Origin: Closterium sp. NIES-65
Lineage: Eukaryota; Streptophyta; Zygnematophyceae; Desmidiales; Closteriaceae
DNA length: 64,000 bases
NCBI GenBank assembly: GCA_948144175.1
Contig: CANXME010002317.1
Location: forward strand, 1,674,001-1,738,000
Reading direction: 5' to 3'
Part shown: piece by piece, positions 31,901 through 41,401 of the stretch
How positions within the stretch are numbered: position 1 is the stretch's first letter
Layout of the letters: each line of letters starts with the position of its first letter
The notes under the pieces: generated by a model
Database searches by the model: none
Seen by the model: only the letters and a program-made list of their open reading frames with translations
What the model was told of the DNA's origin: nothing
Program-made: the position numbers and the translations under genes

Positions 31901-34900
31901 TGAGCTCGTGAGCGGCCGCACACATGCATCTCACCGCACTCATCTCTAACTTTTGAGCAAGTGACTTGTCAGAGAATCAGCTCAAAAGGCTTTCAGCTAG
32001 CCAGCCCTACACTGCACTGCACCGTACTCCATTCCACAAAACTCGCACTCAATCACATTGCATCCCACTGCACCGAGCACTTTTTTTAGTCGACAAACGA
32101 ATTAAACGCATTGCACCCCACCCCACTGCATCACACACCAGCACACCGCACTGCATTCCACTGCACCTGAGAGGCTGAAGCGCTCTGATGCTGAGCTAGC
32201 AACCAGCAAACACGAAGACTGCACTTCTGCAACCCACTGCAGCGCACTACACCGCACTGCATTCCATTGCACCTACCCCAGGCCGTTGAGAAGCTGAAGC
32301 GCCCTGATGCTGAGGTCGAACACTCCCCCTCCCCTCTGATGCACACATACACGCATTGACAGAGGGGGATATGAGCAAAGGGAGAAGGGGTACAGGTGCG
32401 GGAGGAAGGAGGGAATGTTCGATACGTATGAAGGGGGGTGAAGCGCCTTGATGCTGAGGTCAAACACTCCCCCTCCCCTCTGTTTCCCACCAGCACGCGT
32501 TGAGAGAGGAGGATATGAGCAAGCGGGGGGATACAGGTGCGGGAGGAAGGAGAGAATATGCATGGGTGAAGGAGAGAATATGCATGGGTGAAGGAGAGAA
32601 TATGCATGGGTGAAGGAGAGAATATGCATGGGTGAAGGAGAGAATATGCATGGGTGAAGGAGAGAATATGCATGGGTGAAGGAGAGAATATGCATGGGTG
32701 AAGGAGAGAATATGCATGGGTGAAGGAGAGAATATGCATGGGTGAAGGAGAGAATATGCATGGGTGAAGGAGAGAATATGCATGGGTGAAGGAGAGAATA
32801 TGCATGGGTGAAGGAGAGAATATGCATGGGTGAAGGAGAGAATATGCATGGGTGAAGGAGAGAATATGCATGGGTGAAGGAGAGAATATGCATGGGTGAA
32901 GCGCCGCTGCGCCGTTGGGTGAAGCGCCGTTGGGTGAGGCGCTGTTGATGCTTGATGCAGAGGTCAAATACTCCCCCCTAACAACAACCCCCCACCCACA
33001 CCAACTGATAAAGGCCCTCCACTCACCAAACCCGCCCACGCTGTCTTCCACCCAGTGCATGAAGGGCATACCTGCTTGTTGACATAATCAGCTGATGAAG
33101 GGTTACCACCCTGACTGACAGCCATCCCCCCCCAACCCTGCCAGCAACCAGCTCTATGCATGACGGGCATACCTGCTTGTTGACATTATCAGCTGATGAA
33201 GGGTTACCACCCTGACTGACAGCCATCCCCCCCCAACTCTGACAGCAACCAGCTCTATGCATGACGCGCATACCTGCTTGTTGACGTTATCAGCAGAGTA
33301 GCACGGGAGAGACGCCACCACATGCACCTGATTGGCTGCCAGGAATTCTGCCAAATCCTACTCAGACAGATCCACACACGGGAAACATGCACGCACGCAC
33401 GCACACACGCACGCACGCACGCACGCACACAAACACATGCATGCACACAGGGAGGCAGACAGGCAGTGGGCGTGAGACGTGGGAGCAATGCCACCACATG
33501 CACGTGATCGCCTGCCAGGAACTCTGCCAAATCCTGCTCAGACACGCATGTATCCATGGATGGAAGGGAAACGGAAGAAATGAGATGGCTCAGCAGTCAC
33601 ATGGACCTGATTGGCCGCCAGGAACTCTGCCAAACCCTGCTCACATGCATATATACGCATGGGAGACACACACAAAGGGAAGCAGGGAATCAATCACCTT
33701 ATCTCCTCACCCTTACTGCACTGGTACACACACTCCATCCACGTCAACTACTCTCATCTCTCCTCACCCCTCCTCACCCCTCCTCACCTCCTGCCCCGGC
33801 TCGAACAGAACAATGAGGTTGCAGCGGTCGATCACCTCCTTGCCCGCATTCACGTCTCCCCACTCTCAGCTCCTTACTCCCAACCTCATCCCCTACCCTC
33901 TCCTACCCTCCCCTCTCCTCACCTCTTGCCCCGGCTCAAACAGCACAGTGAGGTTGCAGCGGTCGATCACCTCCTTGCCCATTCTGCGTGCCTCTGTGAC
34001 CAGGTACCTGGAGGTGCAGTGCGGTGAGATGCAGTGGAGAGGTATGGGATGGCGGCAGTGGCATGTATTTCAGTGCGTTTGCAATGATTGCATTTCAGTC
34101 AATCATTGAATCACCTCCTTGACCATTCAGATTCCTTGCAGTCAATCTTCGCGCAGATACTTGCGCACTCTAACCGCTTCACTATGTTCGGAAAGACGCA
34201 GCTAGGACGCTGCGTCCTGCGTCCGGACGCAGCGTCCGGACGCTAGGACGCAGGACGCACGTCGAAAAAATTTTCGGGCAGCCCGAAAAAAAAAATCGAT
34301 TGCGATTTTGGCATTCGCGATTTCGACGCGAATGTCGAAATCGCGAAATTTCCCCACCCCAAGCCCAATTCGCCATTCAAAACCAGCCCCCCTAACATTC
34401 CCTAACAACTAAACCAAAATTGAATTTCACTCAAACCTCTCAACCACTTAGCATCTACGAATCCCAACCTTTGTAGCCCACCACCACCAAGCACATTTAG
34501 CATGGCAACCTTTTGTGGCTTCTCATTTTCCCTTCACCAATTCTCTTTCGTAAACCCATAGAGGTTTTAGGTCTTAGCTTAGCTTACCACCTAAACTCCG
34601 CTATGGCTTCCTCGACCATTCCTTCTTCTTCCACCGCGTCTAAGAGTGTTGAAAATTTTGTGGTTGGGGAAAATTTTGTGGTTGGGGAAATTTTGTGGTA
34701 TGACACCCCCCCGCCCCCCCTCTCCCAAGCCCTATACAATTTTTTTGGCCTGCCCGGGGGTTTTTTTTGCCCTGCCCGGGCTTGCGTCTTTTGGTGCGTC
34801 TTACAGGTCAAGGGTCAGCGTCCTGCGTCTGGACGCATGCGTCTGGACGCATGCGTCCAGGACGCAGGACGCGTCTTTCTGAACATAGCCGCTTCATCAT

Positions 34901-37740
34901 GAAAAACTTTGGCCACCTGAACAGATACCTGAGAAGTCACTCGCATTGTAACCTAGGCTTCCACCCGCAAGGAACGATCAAACCTGACTAGTTGATTGCT
35001 CAGGTTCCTCCCCGCATTAATGAAACCACCTGAGGCTAAGCCCCTCTGTTGTTCTCACCTGAACTCAGGGTTAAGCTCAGGTGCCCCCCCTGTGAGGTCA
35101 ACACAGCGCACACTTGGACAGGATGACACCAGCTGCACCTGCAAGGGGATTGGATTGAAAAATGGGGGAGGGAAGGGGGAGCGGAAGGGGAAAAAAAATG
35201 GGGAGAGAGGGGGCGTGGGACACGTTTCCTGAAAGACCTGCCTGCAGGATGTTTCCATAAAGGGCACACTTGGGCAACCTGACACCAGCTGCACCTGCAG
35301 GGGATTGGATTGAAAAGTGGGGGAGGGAATGGGGGGGCGGAAGGGGGCGAGGAGTGGAGAGGGGAAGGAAGGCGTGCTAGGGTTGAGGCTTCAAACTTAA
35401 GAATTGGGGTTTGAAGCTTGAAGCTTGGGCTTCAGGGAAAATCGGGCAGTGGGTGGGTCGCAGCTTAGCGTGTATAGGTAGGGCTAGCCGCATTGTGAAT
35501 CGAGGTAGGGCTAGCCGCATTGTGAATGCTCTCACCACTCTCTCTGCCGTTCTATGATCCATCGTCTCGGTTCACAGAGAGGAGGAGTCCACGTGGCAGT
35601 GCTGGAATGCCTGGTTGCAATACAGGCTTCAAGCTTGGGGCTTAGGGTTTGGGGCTTGGGGGTAAGGCTTCGGGCTTCACTGCTGGCTGGGATGGGTGCT
35701 CTCACCACTCTCTCTGCTGTTCTATGATCCATCATCTCGGTTCTGAGAGGGGAGGAGAGCAGACAGAGCCCATAGCAGTGCTGGCTTGGCTTGTTGACGG
35801 AACAGGGAGATCACTCACCACCCTCTCTGCCGTTCTGTGATCCATCATCTCGGTTCTGAGCGGGGAGGAGTCCACGTGGCAGTGCTGGCACGCCTGGTTG
35901 GTTGCAGAACAGTACAGGCTAGCTGGTAGGGCTTCAATGCTGGTTGGGATAGGGAGGCCACTCACCACCCTCTCTGCCGTTCTGTGCTCCATCATTTCGG
36001 TTCTCAGAGGGGAGGAGTGCACGTGGCAGTGCTGCTGGCTTGTTGAAAGAGGAGAGACAGTGAGCAAGCACTGGCCTATACGGTGTTCCAGCACTCACCA
36101 CTCTCTCTGCCGTTCTGTGATCCATCATCTTTGTTCTCAGAGGGGAGGAGTCCACGTGGCAGTGCCGGCTCGCCTGGTTGGTTGCAGTACAGTACAGGCC
36201 TATGTTGACCTAATCAAGCTTTCAGCTGGGGGTTTGGGGCTTGCAGGGTTTGGGGCTTGCAGGGTCTGGGGCTTGCAGGGTCTGGGGATAGAGAAAGATC
36301 ACTCACCACTCTCTCTGCTGTTCTGTGCTCCATCATCTCCATTCTCAGAGGGGAGGAGTCCACGTGGCAGTGCTGGCACGCCTGGTTGCAGTACAAGCAA
36401 GAAGCTGGGGGCTTACGGTTTGATAATTGCAACGCATTCCAGCACTCACCACCCTCTCTGCTGTTCTGTGCTCCATCATCTCGGTTCTGAGAGGGGAGGA
36501 GTCCACGTGGCAGTGCTGACACGCCTGGTTGCAGTAGAGCCCGATGTTGACTTGAACAGTCTCAATGACTCGACGGGTGAAGGGCAGGGGCGTGCCCTGG
36601 TGAAAGGGGGAAGGGGCGGAGGGACATAGTAGAGGTATTTAGCACGCCTGGTTGCAATACAGGCCGATGTTGACTTTAACAGTCTCAATGACACGCCGGG
36701 CGAATGGCAGGGGGGTGCCCTAATGGAGGGGGGAATGAGAAAAATAGGGAGCCAGGTGAAGGGGTGGGCACGCCTGGTTGCTGTACAGCCCTAAGTTGAC
36801 CGGAACATTTTCATGACTCGCAGGGTGAATGGCAGGGGGGTGCCCTAGTGGAGGGGGAAGTGAGAGGGGTTGTACTGTGTCGATGACACCGCGGGTGAAT
36901 GGGAGGGGGTTGTGTGTGTGGGAGGAGATTAGGGAGAAAGAGGTGACGGGGTGGAGGGGAGCAGAGCGGAGAGGAGAGTGGGAGAGGAGGGAAAAGAGGG
37001 GAGAGAAGGGGGAAAGAGGTGCAAGTGGGTGTCCACGAACGGATGTTGAGGCCCCTCAAATGTCGCAACATACATGAAAGCAGAGGAGGGGAGGGATGCG
37101 GCTGGGTTCAGGGTTTGGGGTTTATAGGGAATGGGCGTGGGAGTGGGAGTGGGGAGTGGAAGTGGGTGTGGGAGTGGGAGTGGGGAGTGGAAGTGGGTGT
37201 GGGAGTGGGAGTGGGGAGTGGAAGTGGGTGTGGGAGTGGGAGTGAGATTCGGACGGAGGGATGATAGGTGCAGGATCTCTCAGGGCTGCACTCACATGAT
37301 CGGCCATGTGCACTCACATGATCGGCCATGTGGCGAAGAAACAAGGGAACAAGCCCCTTGATTGCAGACAAGGGGAGGGAAGAAGCAGGAGTGGGAGTGG
37401 GAGTGGGAATGGGGTTGGGAGTGGGAGTGGGAGTGGGAATGGGAGTGGGAGTGGAGTGGGGAGTGGGAGTAAGAGTGGGGAGTGGGAGTGGGAATGGGAG
37501 TGGGAGGGGAAGTGGGAGTGGGACGGATGATGGTTGCAACAATTCAACTCTGAAATCTGCACTCACATGATCTGCGATGTGGCGAAGAAACGACGGCTGA
37601 GATGCAAGCACCTCCTCGGCAGACCGAGCCTCCACTTTAGGCTCGGACACACACCGAACCAGCCTCGCCGCCCTGGCTCTGCCATTCCGCGAGCCAGTCC
37701 TCCGAACGTCCTTCGCAAAAGAGAGGAGCGAGTGGAGCAG
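25998..37740 (-). CDS. ArsS-like radical SAM/Cys-rich (DUF3641) gene with multiplied exons
   Basis: This multi-exon minus-strand gene fits the arsenosugar-biosynthesis radical SAM family ArsS (known role: SAM-dependent modification of methylated arsenic; role here inferred). In gene order: N-terminal exon ending FLRHIADH (ends 37567); [20 protein letters not shown] to [10 protein letters not shown], with the CX3CX2C iron-sulfur motif (about 36450-36580); [15 protein letters not shown] (35059-35138); [18 protein letters not shown] to FEPGQE (33923-34007); [14 protein letters not shown] to [10 protein letters not shown] (33274-33357, 28 codons); [17 protein letters not shown] (32276 and others); [16 protein letters not shown] (31517-31616); [83 protein letters not shown] (25998-26042). 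Most exons occur in several tandem copies. The start codon is not resolved; sequence upstream of the first exon is rich in Arg and Ser. Confidence 0.8.
26316..26950 (-). repeat. Five tandem copies of the [15 protein letters not shown] exon
   Basis: Copies lie near 26316, 26488, 26637, 26792 and 26906. Each reads on the minus strand to ATAGCCACAGC, CAC-TG(C/T), then a GTGAGT donor. The exon ends AAHCFG or AAHCYG and joins in phase to the last exon. Two equivalents are in copy 1 (about 20550 and 20654). Confidence 0.8.
27036..27880 (-). repeat. Six or more copies of the [10 protein letters not shown] exon (copy 2 locus)
   Basis: Copies occur near 27036, 27177, 27294, 27449, 27579 and 27738, plus two short AGGGCGCC-type starts at about 27800 and 27868 that flank a palindrome. 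Frames vary and some introns are retained in phase, so long artefactual ORFs appear on both strands. Confidence 0.8.
27821..27840. repeat. Palindrome CTTTTGAGG-AG-CCTCAAAAG
   Basis: Two 9-bp inverted arms have a 2-base centre. It lies between two copies of a 26-bp exon-start segment (CAAGAGGAGAGGGCGCC, CTGCCTGCA) at about 27795 and 27860. A second partial core, CAGGCGCCTCAC, follows at 27849-27860. Confidence 0.85.
27985..28560 (-). repeat. Five copies of the [14 protein letters not shown] exon
   Basis: Copies near 27990, 28110, 28238, 28373 and 28507 each encode FNPAAVGN or close variants, then a Cys-containing segment. Several end GACTGGTGCGTGG, where GTGCGT is a plausible donor. Variants include [14 protein letters not shown]. 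Confidence 0.8.
28650..28806 (-). repeat. Two copies of the FLHRQGQVEDYMQPLV exon
   Basis: Both copies (about 28650-28705 and 28752-28806) keep the GGC-CAG-GT(C/T)-GAG-GAC core and TACATGCAG end. Equivalent copies in the first locus are at about 22440 and 22530. Confidence 0.75.
28853..28880. repeat. 28-bp perfect palindrome centred on TCGA
   Basis: The sequence is symmetric about 28866/28867, with arms TCGATTTTTGAGTC and GACTCAAAAATCGA, followed by a further CTCATCAC. A GTAGGATGTACAGACACAAA-type unit of about 60 bp precedes it and recurs after it (28891) and again (28975) after another palindrome at 28942-28963. Confidence 0.9.
28942..28963. repeat. Imperfect palindrome AGTTTCGAGGCGTCTCAAAACT
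   Basis: Two mismatched positions. It separates the second and third copies of the GTAGGATGTAC/GCAGGACGTAC unit. Confidence 0.75.
29023..30262. repeat. 42-bp intronic minisatellite with embedded palindromes
   Basis: There are roughly 28 copies of a 42-bp unit (ATGCATGGAATGATGAAAGC and AGCAGCTGTGCCTGGCTGGT GA). Because 42 is divisible by three, four long frames run through it; none is a gene. In the left part a higher-order unit of exactly 115 bp starts with TTTTGAGTCGACTCAAAA at 29067, 29182 and 29297. The array lies in an intron of the ArsS-like gene. Confidence 0.92.
30420..31150 (-). repeat. Array of [11 protein letters not shown] exon copies
   Basis: Copies near 30425, 30648, 30785, 30905 and 31100 each read [16 protein letters not shown] or close variants, with a GTGAGT- or GTGCGT-type donor after AAGAG. 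A shortened copy is near 30338. Between them are CTGTTCACCCCTG-type short repeats with no other coding content. Confidence 0.78.
31370..31492. repeat. CCCAT/CCCAC low-complexity tract
   Basis: Pentamer-like repeats in the intron immediately 3' (gene sense) of the [11 protein letters not shown] exon. Confidence 0.7.
31517..31616 (-). CDS. ArsS-like exon [16 protein letters not shown]
   Basis: This 100-bp exon is bounded by CAG acceptor and GTGAGA donor. It encodes [20 protein letters not shown] and then [13 protein letters not shown], one of the most conserved ArsS-family segments as I recall the family. I see only one copy. Confidence 0.8.
31620..32270. other. Intron sequence without recognisable features
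   Basis: A/C-rich sequence with GCACTGCA-type short repeats. No exon, RNA gene or transposon end is visible. Confidence 0.5.
32555..32902. repeat. 22-bp minisatellite GAATATGCATGGGTGAAGGAGA
   Basis: About sixteen nearly identical 22-bp copies. It is intronic, located between two copies of the [10 protein letters not shown] exon (about 32439 and 32905). Open frames over it are artefacts of the repeat. Confidence 0.92.
33062..33645 (-). repeat. Tandem copies of the DLAEFL...SADNVNKQ exon
   Basis: One full 84-bp copy lies at 33274-33357. Two 3'-part copies (SADYVNKQ and SADNVNKQ with GTATGC donors) are near 33068 and 33172. Two 5'-part copies ([14 protein letters not shown] and a variant) are near 33490 and 33600. 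The duplications therefore cut inside the exon, not only in introns. Confidence 0.78.
33788..34007 (-). repeat. Two copies of the [10 protein letters not shown] exon
   Basis: The full exon 33923-34007 encodes [18 protein letters not shown] then [11 protein letters not shown] second copy of its 3' part, [19 protein letters not shown], is at about 33788-33848. Both have GTGAGG donors. Confidence 0.78.
34182..34888. mobile_element. hAT-like non-autonomous DNA transposon (MITE), 707 bp
   Basis: Terminal inverted repeats of 18 bp (CTATGTTCGGAAAGACGC and its complement with one mismatch) are flanked by a perfect 8-bp target duplication CCGCTTCA (34174-34181 and 34889-34896). Subterminal regions hold clustered GGACGC/GCGTCC words able to fold. 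No transposase is present. An 8-bp duplication fits hAT or P superfamilies; TIR sequence alone does not decide. It lies in an intron of the ArsS-like gene. Confidence 0.88.
35059..35138 (-). CDS. ArsS-like exon [15 protein letters not shown]
   Basis: An 80-bp exon with CAG acceptor and GTGAGA donor encoding [18 protein letters not shown] and APELNPEF. A partial second copy of its 5' half ([16 protein letters not shown]) lies at about 35230-35300. Confidence 0.8.
35525..36810 (-). repeat. Seven or more copies of the radical SAM CX3CX2C exon
   Basis: Copies of the exon carrying [20 protein letters not shown] and the downstream HRTAERV plus GTGAGT donor lie near 35525, 35710, 35815, 35965, 36105, 36315 and 36450. 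Three further 5'-end copies ([15 protein letters not shown]) lie near 36530, 36650 and 36780. The copies at 36315 and 36450 keep all three cysteines. The 35525 copy reads CNQAFQHC, losing the middle cysteine. The 35815 and 36105 copies carry a two-codon insertion (GTTGGT on the plus strand) in the motif. Only one exon would be used for a functional enzyme. Confidence 0.82.
37130..37525. repeat. GTGGGAGTGGGA-type purine-rich minisatellites
   Basis: Two tracts (about 37130-37250 and 37385-37525) of GGGAGT/GGAAGT units flank two short copies of the FLRHMADH exon end (near 37295 and 37318). Confidence 0.8.
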
Positions 37741-37855
37741 GAAAGGGGGAAGAACGATCGAGTCGGTTTCTTGAATCGACTCAAAAATCGACTCATCTCA
37801 AAGAGAGGAGCGAGTGGAGCAGGAAACGGGGAAGAACGATCGAGTCGGTTTCTTC
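37715..37855. repeat. Direct duplication (about 53 bp) separated by a palindrome-family sequence
   Basis: The segment starting AGAGAGGAGCGAGTGGAGCA and ending GAGTCGGTTTCTT occurs twice (about 37719 and 37801). Between the copies is TTGAATCGACTCAA followed by AAATCGACTCATCTC, the right arm of the palindrome consensus. Confidence 0.85.
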
Positions 37856-38648
37856 GAATTTCAAAACGCCGATGGGGAAACGGCATGGGAGGTTTAGGGG
37901 GGTCAAGTTGGCTCGCTGATGGGGGGTAAACCCTTGGCGCGCTGCTGAGCGTGAGACAACTGCTTGACTACTGAATAACGAGGTGAGTTCCAGTAACTAC
38001 GAGAGACGGTTGTTGATGCGCCAAGAAGAAAAGTCAACCAATCAACTGCTCGAATTCTAACTGACTTACCGCAGCCCTACTGGACAGGCCGCCCGCGACG
38101 GTTCGCGAAGATTCGCGGACGTGGTTACTGGCTGCGCTACGGTTACTGGACCAGTTAGCGGAGCGGGCGGGGGAGATGGAGGACATTTGGGCAGTACACG
38201 CAGACATGGTAGCGCGTCGCGATCCAAGGATATTAAAATTCCTTTGTCTACCGGGACTCAAGGCCGACTGGATCCGCAAGAGCTCGTCGTCGTAACGCAA
38301 CAAGAACTTAACGAAGACTTCACTTAGCGAAAACCGAGGAATAAGTGCTGCATTCCTCGCCTCTCGTTGCGGAGTTGATCCATCAGAAACTGACGCTCTG
38401 CTGTGATCAGATGGTGACAAATTCTGTCAGATTCACATGTGGTAGGAATGATGGTATGGGAGGTCAGATTCACGGTACACAGAGGTTGTACACGAAACGA
38501 GGAATTTATAAGACGGTTTAAAACGGTAGGTGTTTGAATTTGGAACAGGTGCAGGAAACACCAACCCCTGAAATTCTTGACAGGAAAAGTCCGGGCAGTC
38601 AAATTGATAAAATGTATATATATTGTTTACTTATGGTTACCATTGCAT

Positions 38649-38720
38649 GTCGGTGTAGTTTAGTGGTTAGGATCCCACGTTGTGGCCGTGGAGACCTGGG
38701 CTCGAATCCCAGCACCGACA
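38649..38720 (+). tRNA. tRNA-His (GTG anticodon)
   Basis: A 72-nt cloverleaf. Acceptor stem GTCGGTG pairs with CACCGAC, the anticodon loop holds GTG within CGTTGTGGCC, the T arm contains GGTTCGA-like GGCTCGAATCC, and the discriminator is A. Internal promoter boxes are intact and there is no intron. A T-run at about 38740-38747 is the Pol III terminator. It matches the plant tRNA-His pattern. The G at position -1 would be added after transcription. Confidence 0.93.
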
Positions 38721-38983
38721 TTCTTTCTCTCGGGCTTTCTTTTTTTTCTTCCATGCCAAGCAGGTTCTCCTTTGGACCTGTTTCCCTTACCGTATTTTTA
38801 AACCTGAAAATGACAACTCCATTCAATGCTGGGCTTACCGGAGGCTAGTATAGCTCCTCAGAATACTAGGAAATACTTCTTCATACAATAAAGCAGAAAT
38901 AGAAAATGTAGACATTGAATGCGCAGATCAGAAAGTGCTTCATACTATTTGATATCTCAAAAAGAGAAACCTAAAAACGGATC

Positions 38984-41401
38984 TCAATCACAATCAGTAT
39001 GAACCTGCAACCCATACATGTCTCTCACACCTTTTGGTACAATCTTGCCACACCCTTTAACAGACAAGCTGTGTAGCATCTTGAGCTGGGTAAAATCCTC
39101 CGGCAGAGCAGCCAACTCCTCGCATCCATCCAGCTTAAGTTTCTTAAGCCGGCTCAGCTGTCCAAATTGGCATGGCAAGGAGCGTATGGCTGTGCAGCTG
39201 AGATTCAGCTCATGAAGGCAGGAAAGCTGGGTGAGAGAAGCAGGGAGTTGGGTGAGCGATGAGCATTCTTCAAGATTCAGCTGCCTCAGCCGCGATAGAG
39301 CCCCGATGCCGTCCGGAAGAGATGAAATTCTAGGTGCATGGATCTCAACGGACGTCAGAGACTGAAGCTCGGTCAAACCGTCTGGCAATTTTGTTACATC
39401 CGCAGCCCATCGTATCTCCAGCCGCCTCAGCTGCTGCAGGGCCGAACCAAGTCCTTCCGGAAGCTTCTACATCCAACCAGTATTTTGGACTGTTAAACGG
39501 CGGAGCTTAGAAAGGGATTCAAGAGGCAACGGAAACTGCTTTGTATATGAGACGAACTCCAGCTCTAAGTGCTCTAGAGAGGGCAGAGTCAAGCCAGCGG
39601 CCAGCCCACCCTTAAGCAGTTCACTGGTCGAGCTCAACTCCCTCAGCTTTGGAAGTGCAGGGGTTTCCAGCAAAGAGGTGAGTCGCTTGAAACTCCCTAA
39701 AGAGAGAAGCTCGAGGGAGCAGGGCAGGGATCCCGATACTTCTTCTAGCCGGGGGAGCTTGGCTAGTGCCAAAAATTTCAGCCTGCTAAGGTTGCTCAAG
39801 CTGCTGGGGATTGCAGTAAGGCTATCGCAGTCCACAACTTTCAGAACCTCTAAGCTGATAAGGTCAGTGAGAGACTCTGAAATCTTCTGTAAATTGGGAC
39901 AGGATTGGATGGTCAGTGCCCGCAGGTTACTCAGCTTCCCCACGTCCTCCGAAAGTTCTTTTAGTATCCTGCACTGGGTGATATGGAGACTTGTGAGGGA
40001 AGACAGTTGCGTGAACGAGGATGGAAGCAGCAGCAGCGAGAAACTTCCTGATAACCGGAAAGAATGGAGGTTGGTGAGCGAGCCTACGTCGTCTGGGAGC
40101 CTCAGGTCTGAGTCGAGGATACTCAAGGAGTTGAGTGCGGTGAGACAACCGAACCTTGCAGGCAGCTCCAGGATTTCGTCGCAGTGAGACAGGCAGAGGG
40201 TTTCCAGGGATGTCAGGTGGGTGAACGAATCTGGAAGGCTTGACAGAGGCAGGAGGTTCAGCGTCAACGTTTTCAGGGAGGGCAGATTTCCAAAGTTATC
40301 GGGCAGCTCGAGAAGTTTTTCGCATCCGCACAAGCTCAGTTCGTGAAGGCCTGGCAGTCGTTCGCCAATGTCGTTAGGAAGCCGCTCGAGGCTGTCGCAG
40401 TCTTTGATAAGCAACCGCTCGAGACGACTAAACGAATTTCCTGATGGAAATAAGATCTCGAACCGCGGAGACCACGTCTCGAACTCCAGGGCTTTAAGCG
40501 ACGGCATCTGGGTGAATGAAAAGGGGTTAAATGCTTCTCCGATTTCTATAGTAGGGCATGTGTTGTCGAATAAAACGAGGGTGGAGACGGCTGGGAGATG
40601 CGCGAGGCTTTCGAGATTCACATCTTCCATATCCGGAATACCGATGGATAGGGCGGTGAGACAAGTCAGGTTTGTGAATCCTGGAGCTTCGAGAAGCGAG
40701 CCTTCGGTGAGAGCGAGGGTGTGAAGGTTGGTGAGCAGCGAGAGAGAATCCGGCAGCGCGCCGTAATAGTGCAAGCAGTAGAGCGAGAGGTGCTGCAGCT
40801 GAGTGCAGCGGCGGATGAATCGGTCCAAACCGGTTACCGTCACCGGATGCTCCTCCGGCCGAAAATAGTCCCATTTCGACGTGATCTCCCTTCCTACGTG
40901 CAGCGACACCAGATTAGGGCATGTCGAAGCGAGGAAATCGAAAAACGCGTCGTTGATAGTTTCTACGCTGTTGTCGCTGAGGTGCAGATAGGAGAGGTTC
41001 GGAAAGCACTTGATGACTGTGGTGAGATCTTGAAGCGATACGGCAATGTTTTTCTTCACGACGAGCATTGAGACCTCACGGCGAGCCACGCGACGCCAGC
41101 GCTTGCAGACAGACGCGATGAGGAGATTATACGCTGGATCTGTAAGGATATTAGGAGCTGACAACGGACTAGTAATATTAGCGGTACTTGTACTAATAGT
41201 AGCGTTGTTGCCGTACGGGTTTTCGGAGGTGTACCTAGGTCGTGGTAAGATGGAATCAATGGAATCACTACGGGTTTCGGATTGACGGCGAGAAGGGACG
41301 TGCTTTTGGGAATACCAGAAGATCTTAGCGAGGAGGTCATATGAGAGGGCGTTGATGTATGAGGGAGGCATGGCTTCTGAGCTATAAACGGCTAACATCA
41401 A
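38984..41401 (-). CDS. F-box / leucine-rich-repeat protein (one in-frame TAG)
   Basis: A continuous frame of about 805 codons begins at 41401 and ends at TGA (38984), interrupted only by TAG at 39467-39469. The N terminus has a diverged F-box-like segment, INALSYDLLAKIFWYS, and, after a Ser/Thr-rich insert, LIASVCKRWRRVARREV near residues 95-112. The rest is about twenty LRRs of the LPxSFTxLxSLxxLxLxxC kind. Family role: substrate-recognition subunit of an SCF ubiquitin ligase, nuclear or cytosolic (inferred). The paralogue at 62644 has AAG (Lys) where this gene has TAG. The stop therefore truncates the protein by 160 residues or is read through; downstream LRRs are well preserved, so the lesion is recent or tolerated. 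Confidence 0.8.

Noticed and set aside
29023..32902. CRISPR-like regular repeats (42-bp and 22-bp arrays)
   Set aside because: There are no unique spacers between units, no cas genes, and the surroundings are eukaryotic introns.
37563..37886. A 107-codon minus-strand frame starting MPFPHRRFEIRR as the N terminus of the ArsS-like gene
   Set aside because: It looks like a transit peptide, but it runs through the palindrome-linked duplication in a different phase from the FLRHIADH exon, so it cannot be the start as drawn.
38534..38848. A 104-codon plus-strand frame across 38.6 kb
   Set aside because: It is a chance frame through the tRNA-His gene.
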